This document shows positions 9,604 to 17,096 of a stretch of DNA of 64,000 bases, piece after piece. The position numbers and the translations under genes are program-made. The DNA comes from Bacteroidales bacterium (GTDB taxonomy: Bacteria > Bacteroidota > Bacteroidia > Bacteroidales > JAIOZK01), in assembly GCA_021740625.1 (NCBI GenBank), contig JAIOZK010000017.1:27211-91210 (forward strand). The letters run 5' to 3'. A model generated the notes under the pieces. The model did not search any database, was not told the DNA's origin, and worked only from the letters and a program-made list of their open reading frames with translations. Each line of letters begins with the position of its first letter. Positions within the stretch are counted from its first letter, which is position 1.

Positions 9604-10738
9604 AAAACTGCTGAACATATTGATACTTGTCCTGGTCTCTTTCTCCTGCATAGACGAGTATCCCCTGGATATTAAGTCCTATGAAGATTTACTGGTTGTG
9701 GACGGCATGATCACAAATCTCCCCGGCCCTTATACTGTAAAACTTTCCCGGTCCACTTCGGTCGAACATCCGCAATTTGATCCCGTGCAGCAGGCAGTGG
9801 TCCGCATTGCGGATGATCTTGGGAACAGTGAACAACTGCTGGAGACCGAGAAAGGTATTTATCAAACATCCGCCGGAGGTATGCAGGGAGTGGCCGGACG
9901 AAATTATAAACTAAATATCCAATTAAAGAGTGGTAAACAATATGAAACAGCATTCGAAAAACTTCAGCCGGCAGTGGGTATAGATTCAGTTTATGCAGAA
10001 ATTGAAAGCAAAGAAACCAACGATCCGGATGATGATCTGTTTGGGTACCAGTTTTACCTGAACTCCGCCCAGCCCCAGCATGATACTGTATATTATTTGT
10101 GGCAATTAACGGAAACCTATGAGTTTAATTCCGATTTTACACTGGATTACCTTTACAACGGAAGCATTGAACCCTCCGGAGATCCCTATAAGTTCTACAA
10201 ATGCTGGAAGACAGAAGACATCCATCAGATCTTCTGCTTTTCTACCCTGAATCAAAACAATTCTGTCGTTCAGGATTATCCTCTGAATTTTGTTTCAACC
10301 AAAAGCAAAAGATTGACGATCCGCTATAGCTTGTTAACAACCCAGCTCTCGGTCAATGCGGATGCATACAAATTTTGGGATGATGTGCAGGATCAAATCA
10401 ATGATGAAGAATTACTGTTCGACCAGCAACCCTTTCAGATTCGCGGCAATCTTTACAATGCAGAAGATCCAAGTGAACCTGTAATGGGATATTTCACCGT
10501 TGCAGGGGCTGCACAAAAAAGAATTTTTGTGAACCGGCCACTTTTTGTTGATTTTGATTACCCGCTGTGTTTCGCAGATACCGACCTGAGAACCCTTTAT
10601 TATACCCCTCGCAGGTATTGGCCGATATATTTAACGGATACAAAAGATGGAATAGCCCATGCCGCCAAATCCTGCTTTGACTGCAGGATGCATGGCGGAG
10701 TACTTAATAAACCCGAATTCTGGATCGATGGTGAATAA
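9593..10738 (+). CDS. DUF4249-family outer-membrane lipoprotein
   Basis: The 381-residue product starts at the ATG at 9593, chosen because it gives a clean lipoprotein signal peptide (MKIRKL, hydrophobic core, lipobox VSFSC near residue 19). An open frame extends 52 codons upstream but lies inside the receptor gene and lacks signal features. The sequence after the cysteine (DEYPLDIKSYEDLLVVDGMI) is the usual opening of DUF4249 proteins, which accompany TonB receptors in Bacteroidota much as SusD partners SusC. It overlaps the receptor gene by 11 bases and the next gene by 11 bases, which indicates coupled translation. Its probable job is surface binding of the receptor's substrate; that is inference from position. 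Confidence 0.88.
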   Translation: MKIRKLLNILILVLVSFSCIDEYPLDIKSYEDLLVVDGMITNLPGPYTVKLSRSTSVEHPQFDPVQQAVVRIADDLGNSEQLLETEKGIYQTSAGGMQGVAGRNYKLNIQLKSGKQYETAFEKLQPAVGIDSVYAEIESKETNDPDDDLFGYQFYLNSAQPQHDTVYYLWQLTETYEFNSDFTLDYLYNGSIEPSGDPYKFYKCWKTEDIHQIFCFSTLNQNNSVVQDYPLNFVSTKSKRLTIRYSLLTTQLSVNADAYKFWDDVQDQINDEELLFDQQPFQIRGNLYNAEDPSEPVMGYFTVAGAAQKRIFVNRPLFVDFDYPLCFADTDLRTLYYTPRRYWPIYLTDTKDGIAHAAKSCFDCRMHGGVLNKPEFWIDGE

Positions 10739-13055
10739 GAAAATGACATATTATTTCTTTCTGACCTGGGCCATGTTTGGTTTATTAAACATCTGGCCTG
10801 TGCAGGGACAAATCAGTATTCCGTTAAAAACAGATGACAGCAGCATTGGACCAGAAAAAATATACCTGCATACCGACAGGGATGTATATGTGGCAGGTGA
10901 AAACATTTATTTCAGCGCGGATTGCTTTGTTCCTGGCATGCCTGAATGGAACATCAGCAATATTATATATGCGGAATTATTCGACAACAAACAAAACTCC
11001 CTTGCCAGGAAAAAATTAAAAGTCGAAAAAGGAATGGCCCACAACCGGATCAGGATTCCTGCCGATCTCCCCACAGATTATTATTACCTTCGGGTGTTTA
11101 CCCAGTTTTCAAGAAACTTCCCACCATCTGTTGCTCCTTACAAAGCGATCCTGGTAATTAACCCTGAAATCCCCCCTGAATTAAATGAACAAAATACAAT
11201 CGATAAAGTGGAATTCTACACCGAAAACAGCGGTCTGGTAAATGATATCCGGAACAGGCTTGTGTTTCGCATGAACCGGCAACTCACAAAAACGACCGAC
11301 AGTGTTTTCCTTTTCAGATATGGTACCGATACAACAAGGGTAAAAGTCACTTGTTTGAATGATTTTGGAATAATCGACATGATCCCCACCGACAGTGTGA
11401 ATTTCGAATTGCTCTTTTGCATTAAAAATCAGGACAGTTTGCTGATCAGGCCGGAAATTCCTTTGATCAAACCCGAAATATTCACAAAAATCATCAAAGA
11501 ACACAAACGTTTCAGATACATACTTTCCGCGAATAAATTTCAAAATAAGATCTTGCTACTGCAGGTCATGGATCAGGCTTTAATGCCACTTGCCAGTAGA
11601 TCTGTAAAACTTAACAATGATACGGTTTCATTCGATATCGCCGAAAATGACCTGAATGACGGGATTAATTATTTTATTCTGAAGCACGGGGATTCTATCC
11701 TTCGAATAAATGCTGTTTTCAGAACGCCCATTGTAGAAGAGGTCACTGTTAAATGCGAAAGGGAATCCTATCAAACCAGAGAAAAAGTGACACTGCAACT
11801 CAAAATCCCTCATGACACTGCATGCTTATCTGTGAGTGTTGTAAAGATGGGGAGTCGCGGCAATACAGGAGGACTGAATGCTCAAAAGTTACTAAATCCT
11901 GATTTGCTGCTTCATGATCCCCTGTCAAGTCTGAACATTACAAATGAAGATCTGCTAAAAAGAGAAGCAGCCCTGCTGATTCTCAACAAAAAACTCCGTG
12001 AGGACCCCTCCTTTCTTCCCTTGAAAGAAGCAAGCAATGATAAATTCTGGATTCCGGAAACACGCGACATCGGACTCAGTGGTTATGTTGTGAATCAAAG
12101 CAACGGGCAGCCGGTTGCTGAGCAAAGCATTATTGGTTCGGTATTGTTCAGCAGACCGCAATTCCATATCAACAGTACCCAACAGGATGGCAGCTTTTTC
12201 CTTTCCTTTTATGGTTTGTATGAGATGCAGAATTTGTTTCTCAGCCCGATGCACCCCGATGGTGATCTCCAGATTCTCATCAACAATGATTTCGGGGCAA
12301 GCTTCCCTGCAATTGAACACATTGATTACCTGCCTGACAGCAGCCGGAAATCCTGGTTGAACGAGCTTTATCTGAATGCACAACTAACAGATAAATATGG
12401 CAAAGCGGACTCAGTGTTGAGAACACATGCGCTGCCGGATGTTTTCAAAGACAAAGCCCATGAGATCAGCTTGTCGGAATATATTGAACTCTCTTCAATG
12501 AAAGAAGTTTTTAAGGAGATTGTACCCTTTGCGAGGATGAGAAAAGTTGATGGAGAAACCAGGCTGGGGGTACTCAACCACAACAAAAACATCTGGTATG
12601 AAAACCCGCTCATCCTGCTGGATAATATACCCATCAGTAACGCTGGTATGCTGGATGCAATCCATCCTTCTACGGTTGAGAACATCAGTGTTATCAATGA
12701 AACCTATGTCCTGGGAGATCATTTTATCCCGGGAATCATTTTTATCAATACGCTGAAAGGAAAGTTTGCGGGGCTGGAAATGCCTGACAACTCCGTATTT
12801 CTCGAATACCAGATGCTCGCTGAGGAGCAAAAATTCGAAGTCCCCGACTACGAGTACCCCGGACAGGTAAACAATCCCCGGCCCGACTTCAGGAATTGCC
12901 TTTACTGGGCTCCCGGTATAACTGTGCATCAGGACACAGTGCTGGAGTTTTACACTTCCGATCATATTTCTAAGTACGAAATATTCATCGAAGGAGTGGA
13001 TTATCAGGGAAATCCCATTGCAGGTTATCATATCATAGAAGTTTCAAGTAAGTAA
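10728..13055 (+). CDS. exported MG2 (macroglobulin-like) domain protein
   Basis: The 775-residue protein starts at the ATG at 10728, inside the end of the DUF4249 gene; this gives a signal peptide ending near PVQGQ (about residue 28). Early in the mature part, KIYLHTDRDVYVAGE is the hallmark of an MG2 beta-sandwich as in alpha-2-macroglobulins and in a family of large Bacteroidota proteins encoded beside TonB receptors. A second carboxypeptidase-regulatory-like segment (GLSGYVVNQSNGQPVAEQS) lies near residue 450, and a plug-like stretch (PLILLDNIPISNAG) near 630. No thioester motif CGEQ was seen, so covalent protease trapping is unlikely. It closes the four-gene operon; a periplasmic or surface assembly role with the receptor is inferred. 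Confidence 0.85.
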   Translation: MVNKKMTYYFFLTWAMFGLLNIWPVQGQISIPLKTDDSSIGPEKIYLHTDRDVYVAGENIYFSADCFVPGMPEWNISNIIYAELFDNKQNSLARKKLKVEKGMAHNRIRIPADLPTDYYYLRVFTQFSRNFPPSVAPYKAILVINPEIPPELNEQNTIDKVEFYTENSGLVNDIRNRLVFRMNRQLTKTTDSVFLFRYGTDTTRVKVTCLNDFGIIDMIPTDSVNFELLFCIKNQDSLLIRPEIPLIKPEIFTKIIKEHKRFRYILSANKFQNKILLLQVMDQALMPLASRSVKLNNDTVSFDIAENDLNDGINYFILKHGDSILRINAVFRTPIVEEVTVKCERESYQTREKVTLQLKIPHDTACLSVSVVKMGSRGNTGGLNAQKLLNPDLLLHDPLSSLNITNEDLLKREAALLILNKKLREDPSFLPLKEASNDKFWIPETRDIGLSGYVVNQSNGQPVAEQSIIGSVLFSRPQFHINSTQQDGSFFLSFYGLYEMQNLFLSPMHPDGDLQILINNDFGASFPAIEHIDYLPDSSRKSWLNELYLNAQLTDKYGKADSVLRTHALPDVFKDKAHEISLSEYIELSSMKEVFKEIVPFARMRKVDGETRLGVLNHNKNIWYENPLILLDNIPISNAGMLDAIHPSTVENISVINETYVLGDHFIPGIIFINTLKGKFAGLEMPDNSVFLEYQMLAEEQKFEVPDYEYPGQVNNPRPDFRNCLYWAPGITVHQDTVLEFYTSDHISKYEIFIEGVDYQGNPIAGYHIIEVSSK

Positions 13056-13068
13056 ATTTTTAGGCAAT

Positions 13069-13157
13069 GTGCGGTTTGAGTGCAAATAACTGTAAATAAA
13101 GTCATCCTTAGCACAGCCGAAGTGTGACCGCCAATATCATACACAAGCGAACCGCAC
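13069..13157. repeat. interspersed palindromic (REP-like) intergenic element, copy 1
   Basis: Outer arms GTGCGGTT (13069-13076) and AACCGCAC (13150-13157) are inverted, and between them sits a second imperfect palindrome beginning GTCATCCTTAGCACAGCCGA and ending GTGTGAC (13101-13128). The inner part and the sequence TGTGCGRTTYGAGTR are shared with the intergenic region at 30340-30441. It follows the MG2 gene and could also work as a transcription end. Apart from it, the 237-base gap before the next gene shows nothing. Confidence 0.5.
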
Positions 13158-13292
13158 TACACCTTATGTTTTTATTAAGAATCAAAATAAATTTCTTCAT
13201 TCCTGGCAAAAACTCATTTCAATATCTGAAAATGATTACTTTGGCTTTCTCAAAACCCAAAAAACCCATTAAAACCCAAAAAGTCAAAACCG

Positions 13293-14288
13293 ATGCAAAA
13301 CAAATCAGGAAGAAGATTTCCCTTAATCATTTTTGCTTTTGTTATCCTGTTTACCACATCATGCAAAAAAGATGAAGAGGAGGTTAAACTATCCGGACGC
13401 AGGATATCCAGAATTGATGTCTATTATAACAAAGAACATGTAGACAAAACACTGATAACCTATAAAAACAACAAGGTAACAGAAATGCGATCCTACAGAA
13501 TTGATAATGGTGAGGAATATTACAGAGAGTTGATCAGTTATCCGGCCCCTGATCAAATTCATATATTGAACGAAAGCAATATCGAGCAAAGAGGCTGGGA
13601 AAAGATCAGGGAAATTGATATTTTTCGTGAAAACGAAATGACAAGTTCAATAGAAACAAGAAAATTCGAAAATGGCATGCTTGAGTCGGCTGAAAAAGAG
13701 GAATATTTTTATTCAGGAGATAAAATGATGCAATATCATTTATCAAACAGAGATATTGAAAATTCGGTATGGAAGCCTTATTTCAAGGAAGAATGCACTT
13801 ATGAGAACAATCTCTTGCAGCAAAGCAATTACTTCTTTTATGATGAGAATGACTCCCTGGATTATTATGGCAGATCCATTTGTGAATATATTAATGATGG
13901 TAAACTTTATACATGCAGCATGCAATATAAAGCAACGTACAACTATCATTATATGTACCGAATCAGATTAATATACAATGAAAGGGATAAAGTTGAAAAA
14001 TCATACCTGGAATTGCCGCAGAACAACTGGGGGAAAATCCAATACTGGTACTCATTTGAATACAATGAAAAAGGAAAACTAAGCAAAAGGCAATATTATG
14101 ATACCGATGATGATATTCTGATTGAATACAAGCTTAAAAGGGAGGAGGGTACCGGAAACATGAATGACATTATGCGAACAGGTGAGATTGCATTGAGAAC
14201 TTACTGGTGGCCAAGCATAGATCATACAGGAGAGGGTACATTATTCCCTTCAGCACTGCTTTATAAACATCTGGAACTCCATGAATAA
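13293..14288 (+). CDS. lipoprotein of unknown function (YD-repeat-like beta protein)
   Basis: The 331-residue product has a lipoprotein signal (hydrophobic core and lipobox FTTSC near residue 24, followed by KKDEEE). The mature region is rich in Tyr, Glu and Asn and shows loosely repeated strands of the form xxxYxNxK, as in RHS/YD-like or DUF4595-like surface lipoproteins; I cannot assign the family with certainty. Its stop codon overlaps the start of the fasciclin gene by eight bases, so the two are translated together. It may sit on the outer membrane. See the finding on whether the two frames were once one protein. Confidence 0.78.
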   Translation: MQNKSGRRFPLIIFAFVILFTTSCKKDEEEVKLSGRRISRIDVYYNKEHVDKTLITYKNNKVTEMRSYRIDNGEEYYRELISYPAPDQIHILNESNIEQRGWEKIREIDIFRENEMTSSIETRKFENGMLESAEKEEYFYSGDKMMQYHLSNRDIENSVWKPYFKEECTYENNLLQQSNYFFYDENDSLDYYGRSICEYINDGKLYTCSMQYKATYNYHYMYRIRLIYNERDKVEKSYLELPQNNWGKIQYWYSFEYNEKGKLSKRQYYDTDDDILIEYKLKREEGTGNMNDIMRTGEIALRTYWWPSIDHTGEGTLFPSALLYKHLELHE

Positions 14289-14727
14289 TAACACAGAAGA
14301 GAAGAACATAGTTGAAACGGCCATTGCAGATGAGCGGTTCACTTCCCTTGTAGCTGCTTTGCAGAAAGCCGGCCTGGCAGAAACATTAGAAGCTAATGGT
14401 CCATTTACCGTTTTTGCACCGGTAGATGCCGCTTTTGTCGCCCTGCTCGATTCCAATGACGAATGGAATGCTCTTGATGATATTCCGGTAACAGTGCTGG
14501 AATCTGTACTGACCTATCACGTCGTGAGTGGAGCCAATGTTTTATCCTCCGATCTCAGTGATGGACAATTGGTTACAAGCCTTAATGGAGAAGATTTTAC
14601 TGTGAATATAAACAATGGCAATGTCAGCATTACTGATGCCAACGACAGGAATGCCAATATTGTAGCAGTAGACGTTCAAGCAGGCAATGGCGTGATCCAT
14701 GTCCTGGATCAGGTGATCCTGCCGTAG
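14281..14727 (+). CDS. fasciclin (FAS1) domain protein without its own signal peptide
   Basis: The 148-residue product is almost exactly one FAS1 domain: VETAIADERFTSLVAALQKA opens it, followed by the H1-box-like GPFTVFAPVDAAF, the central YHVVSG and the H2-box-like NGVIHVLDQVILP at the C-terminus. FAS1 domains are cell-surface adhesion modules and nearly always follow a signal peptide or lipobox. Here the only start, ATG at 14281, lies eight bases inside the end of the upstream lipoprotein gene and gives no export signal. A strong terminator follows. Either the domain is cytosolic, or it is made as a frameshift fusion to the lipoprotein. Confidence 0.88.
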   Translation: MNNNTEEKNIVETAIADERFTSLVAALQKAGLAETLEANGPFTVFAPVDAAFVALLDSNDEWNALDDIPVTVLESVLTYHVVSGANVLSSDLSDGQLVTSLNGEDFTVNINNGNVSITDANDRNANIVAVDVQAGNGVIHVLDQVILP

Positions 14728-14753
14728 TTTAGATTTAGTTTTTTCATAATGCG

Positions 14754-14782
14754 AAAGGTCTTCCTCACAGAAGACCTTTTTT
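14754..14782 (+). terminator. rho-independent terminator after the fasciclin gene
   Basis: A perfect 10-bp stem (AAAGGTCTTC with GAAGACCTTT) with a six-base loop ends in a run of T. It closes the lipoprotein-fasciclin transcription unit. Confidence 0.92.
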
Positions 14783-14815
14783 ATTTTCACTTTAATCAGA
14801 GTTTCTGTAAATAAT

Positions 14816-14823
14816 TAAATTTG
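14816..14823 (+). promoter_or_regulatory. Bacteroidota-type -7 box for the EamA transporter
   Basis: TAAATTTG matches the TAnnTTTG element exactly and lies 20 bases before the ATG at 14843, directly after the upstream terminator, which is where a promoter is needed. The -33 element is weak. Confidence 0.55.
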
Positions 14824-14842
14824 CATCAACTCAACACATTGA

Positions 14843-15760
14843 ATGAACAAGGAAGTAAAAGGCATACTCATTTCTTTGCTGGGCGCTGTTGCAGTTTCAA
14901 ATGTATATATTTTCAGCAAAGCTGCATTACAGGAAATCCACCTGGCGCAGTTTGGATTTTACTGGTTTGGACTTGGCATCATATGGAATCTTCTGTATTC
15001 ATTAAAAGGAAGAAAAATAAAAACCATCCGCAGCCTGAAACCAAAAACAGCCTGGGTCCTGATTGCAATCGGATTACTTGAAGTTGGCGGAACAACCCTG
15101 TTTTTTACATCCATTCAGATTGTGGAGAACCCAGCCATTGTCTCTTTTCTGGCCAATTTCAATCCATTTTTTATCACCTTTTTAGGGATAGTAATTTTGA
15201 AGGAAAAATTTGGGAAATATGAAATCGCCGGCATTATTTTTACCCTGGCAGGCGCATTCCTGATAAGTTTTAAAGGAAATACCGACATGAGCAAGTTTCT
15301 GGTGCAGGGCACCGAGTATGTTTTTGCCTCTGCCCTGCTCTTTGGTCTTGCAGCAATTATTGCAAAAAAGAATATCATGACAGTTGATCCCGTCATACTT
15401 TCAATCAGCCGTTCCGTGTTTTTGTTTACCTTTTCTTTCATCATGCTTTGCATTTACTGCAAGTCATTTATGATTCCTTCCTCTGCGGCATTAAACATTG
15501 TTATTGGATCCTTGCTCGGTCCATTTCTGACTGTTTTTGCCTCATACCTGTCACTGAAATACATTGGTGCTGGCAAAGCATCCATTGTCAGGAGCTCCAG
15601 GAGCTTTTTCGTATTGCTGGGTGCATACCTGTATTTCGACACACTTCCATATGATTACCAGATCATGGGTGGTATATTAACCATTGCAGGTGTAATTCTA
15701 ATTTCGCTTGGTAATATGTTTCGCAACAGAAAGTTGCAAAAAACAAGAGTAAACAGTTAA
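14843..15760 (+). CDS. EamA/DMT-family transporter
   Basis: The 305-residue protein has about ten hydrophobic helices arranged as two EamA repeats of five, the standard size and layout of drug/metabolite transporters of the inner membrane. Residues such as SKAALQEIH and VENPAIVSFLANFNPFF in repeat one and the Ile/Gly-rich last helix fit the family. Substrate cannot be predicted; relatives export amino acids, nucleotides or other small metabolites. It forms a single-gene unit with its own promoter. It is not closely related to the truncated EamA gene at 27.2-27.9 kb. Confidence 0.88.
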   Translation: MNKEVKGILISLLGAVAVSNVYIFSKAALQEIHLAQFGFYWFGLGIIWNLLYSLKGRKIKTIRSLKPKTAWVLIAIGLLEVGGTTLFFTSIQIVENPAIVSFLANFNPFFITFLGIVILKEKFGKYEIAGIIFTLAGAFLISFKGNTDMSKFLVQGTEYVFASALLFGLAAIIAKKNIMTVDPVILSISRSVFLFTFSFIMLCIYCKSFMIPSSAALNIVIGSLLGPFLTVFASYLSLKYIGAGKASIVRSSRSFFVLLGAYLYFDTLPYDYQIMGGILTIAGVILISLGNMFRNRKLQKTRVNS

Positions 15761-15849
15761 TTATCTGACTTATGCATGGAATACTTTGGCAGCATGCCAG
15801 GATTTTAATTTTTCTTTATCTTTAATCACACCAGTAAAACCAAATTCAT

Positions 15850-15975
15850 ATGTATACCGAGAAACAAATCGAACCTGTGACAGAGCTCTGCCAGGCGCTG
15901 AATGAACTACCCCGCCGCAAACAGGATCCCGGACCAGCTTTTCCCCTGGATAAACTCAGGCAAGTTATCCAATAA
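15850..15975 (+). CDS. short open frame of 41 codons, possibly the remnant 5' end of a broken gene
   Basis: ATG at 15850 opens a 41-codon frame with mostly helical, charged composition (MYTEKQIEPVTELC...). A near-consensus -7 box (TATCTTTA) lies about 40 bases upstream. I recognise no family. The frame stops just before a tract of 7-bp repeats and an orphan T9SS module, so it may be the surviving start of a gene destroyed by rearrangement. It may equally be a chance frame. Confidence 0.3.
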   Translation: MYTEKQIEPVTELCQALNELPRRKQDPGPAFPLDKLRQVIQ

Positions 15976-15998
15976 TCAAGCTGGGACTCGCACCCACA

Positions 15999-16104
15999 TT
16001 GATTATTGAGTGTTGAACGTTGAATATTGGAAATTTGAATGTCGAATACTAAATAACGAATATCGAACAGCAGGCAGCCCCCAACTTCGACATTCGACAT
16101 ACGA
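15999..16104 (+). repeat. degenerate heptanucleotide repeat tract
   Basis: From 15999 to 16068 the sequence divides into ten consecutive 7-mers (TTGATTA, TTGAGTG, TTGAACG, TTGAATA, TTGGAAA, TTTGAAT, GTCGAAT, ACTAAAT, AACGAAT, ATCGAAC) with A at position 5 nearly invariant among them. After a 15-base interruption, three 7-mers of the opposite orientation follow (ACTTCGA, CATTCGA, CATACGA, 16084-16104), so the tract forms an imperfect inverted repeat that ends where the T9SS module homology begins. Confidence 0.7.
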
Positions 16105-16609
16105 CCCCACCAACATCGACGCCGATCCCCTCTGGGCCAATACCGGCTACTACCCCTACATGCTGTCCTATGGCTCCCCCTGCATCAACACCGGTACCCT
16201 GGACCTGCCCGAACACATCGAACTCCCCGAAACCGATCTGGCCGGCAACCCCCGCGTTTATGACGGACAAATCGACATGGGCGCCTATGAATTCGGTCCC
16301 TGGGTGGGCGTGGATTACCAAAAGCCAAAAGCCAAAGGTCAACAGCCAAAAGCCAACCCCAACCCCTTCCAACACGAAATCCGTATCCAATACAACAGCA
16401 AAGAAAAAGGCAAACAAAGCATATTTGTATATGACATCAACGGAAACAAAGTAGCCACTTTAATGGATATCACAGGCCAGCCCGGCCGTGGCGAGATCAT
16501 CTGGGACGGAAAAAACAACTACGGTCGTATGCTTCCCTTCGGGGTTTACGTGGTGGAGCTTGTGGTGAATGAGGAAAGTAAGGGGAGCGTGAAGGTGGTG
16601 AAGAAGTGA
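16097..16609 (+). pseudogene. orphan C-terminal fragment: anchor-Q domain plus T9SS type A sorting domain
   Basis: From about 16100 to the stop at 16609 the translated product matches, almost residue for residue, the last 167 residues of the beta-helix protein encoded at 21180-23492 (for example NTGYYPYMLSYGSPCINTG, MGAYEFGPWVGVDY and ITGQPGRGEIIWDG). That includes the end of a choice-of-anchor Q region and the T9SS sorting domain. The N-terminal signal peptide and beta-helix are absent; upstream in-frame codons come from a 7-bp repeat tract. DNA differences between the two copies are mostly synonymous, so the duplication is not recent and the frame stayed under selection for some time. Without a signal peptide it cannot be secreted as it stands. 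Confidence 0.8.
16318..16359 (+). repeat. six-copy heptamer repeat in the T9SS linker
   Basis: Six 7-mers in a row (CCAAAAG, CCAAAAG, CCAAAGG, TCAACAG, CCAAAAG, CCAACCC) encode the Lys/Pro/Gln-rich linker between the anchor region and the sorting domain of the orphan module. The paralogous protein has a different, non-repetitive Pro-rich linker at this point. Confidence 0.8.
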
Positions 16610-16615
16610 GGAGTG

Positions 16616-16712
16616 TCATTGGTCAATAATCATTGGTCAACTTGCCTGACGCCTGCCGGCCAGGCAGTCAGGTTGGTGGGTGACAAATGACTGATGACCA
16701 ATAACTAATTTA
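16616..16712. repeat. inverted heptamer tracts flanking a CCTGCCGGCCAGG palindrome
   Basis: Left: four 7-mers TCATTGG, TCAATAA, TCATTGG, TCAACTT (16616-16643). Centre: a strong palindrome, CCTGACGCCTGCC then GGCCAGGCAGTCAGG (16645-16672). Right: GGGTGAC, AAATGAC, TGATGAC, CAATAAC (16678-16705), the reverse-complement style of the left arm. The whole can fold into one long hairpin directly after the stop codon of the orphan module. The palindrome centre recurs at 36718-36744. Confidence 0.7.
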
Positions 16713-16868
16713 AACTCATTCCAAATTTCACCCAAGCGGGTTACTTTTCTTCTAATTCAGGAATAAATATATTAAGGGGGTTGATAAAGTGCTCGCTGGA
16801 ATCTTTTAACCAACAAAACCCAAACATGCCCCATGCGCCCCACAAATACCTTGCATTCTGCTTTCTTT

Positions 16869-16922
<54 letters not shown>

Positions 16923-17096
16923 TTGTCTTTCTTATTCTAATCAGAGAAAGATAGTAAATAAAAATTCCTTATCAGCACACATATCTCAAAAGTGCACCTG
17001 CCTGAATTATTGCAAGTTGGTGCCTACCTAGCCGGTTTTTTTATACCCGGATAATTTTTAACAATCAATTTTCATATCTTTAAAAAACCAAAAAAA

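Noticed and set aside
13124..13375. 83-codon open frame on the plus strand before the lipoprotein gene
   Set aside because: It overlaps the signal peptide of the lipoprotein gene in another frame and begins in a palindromic repeat.
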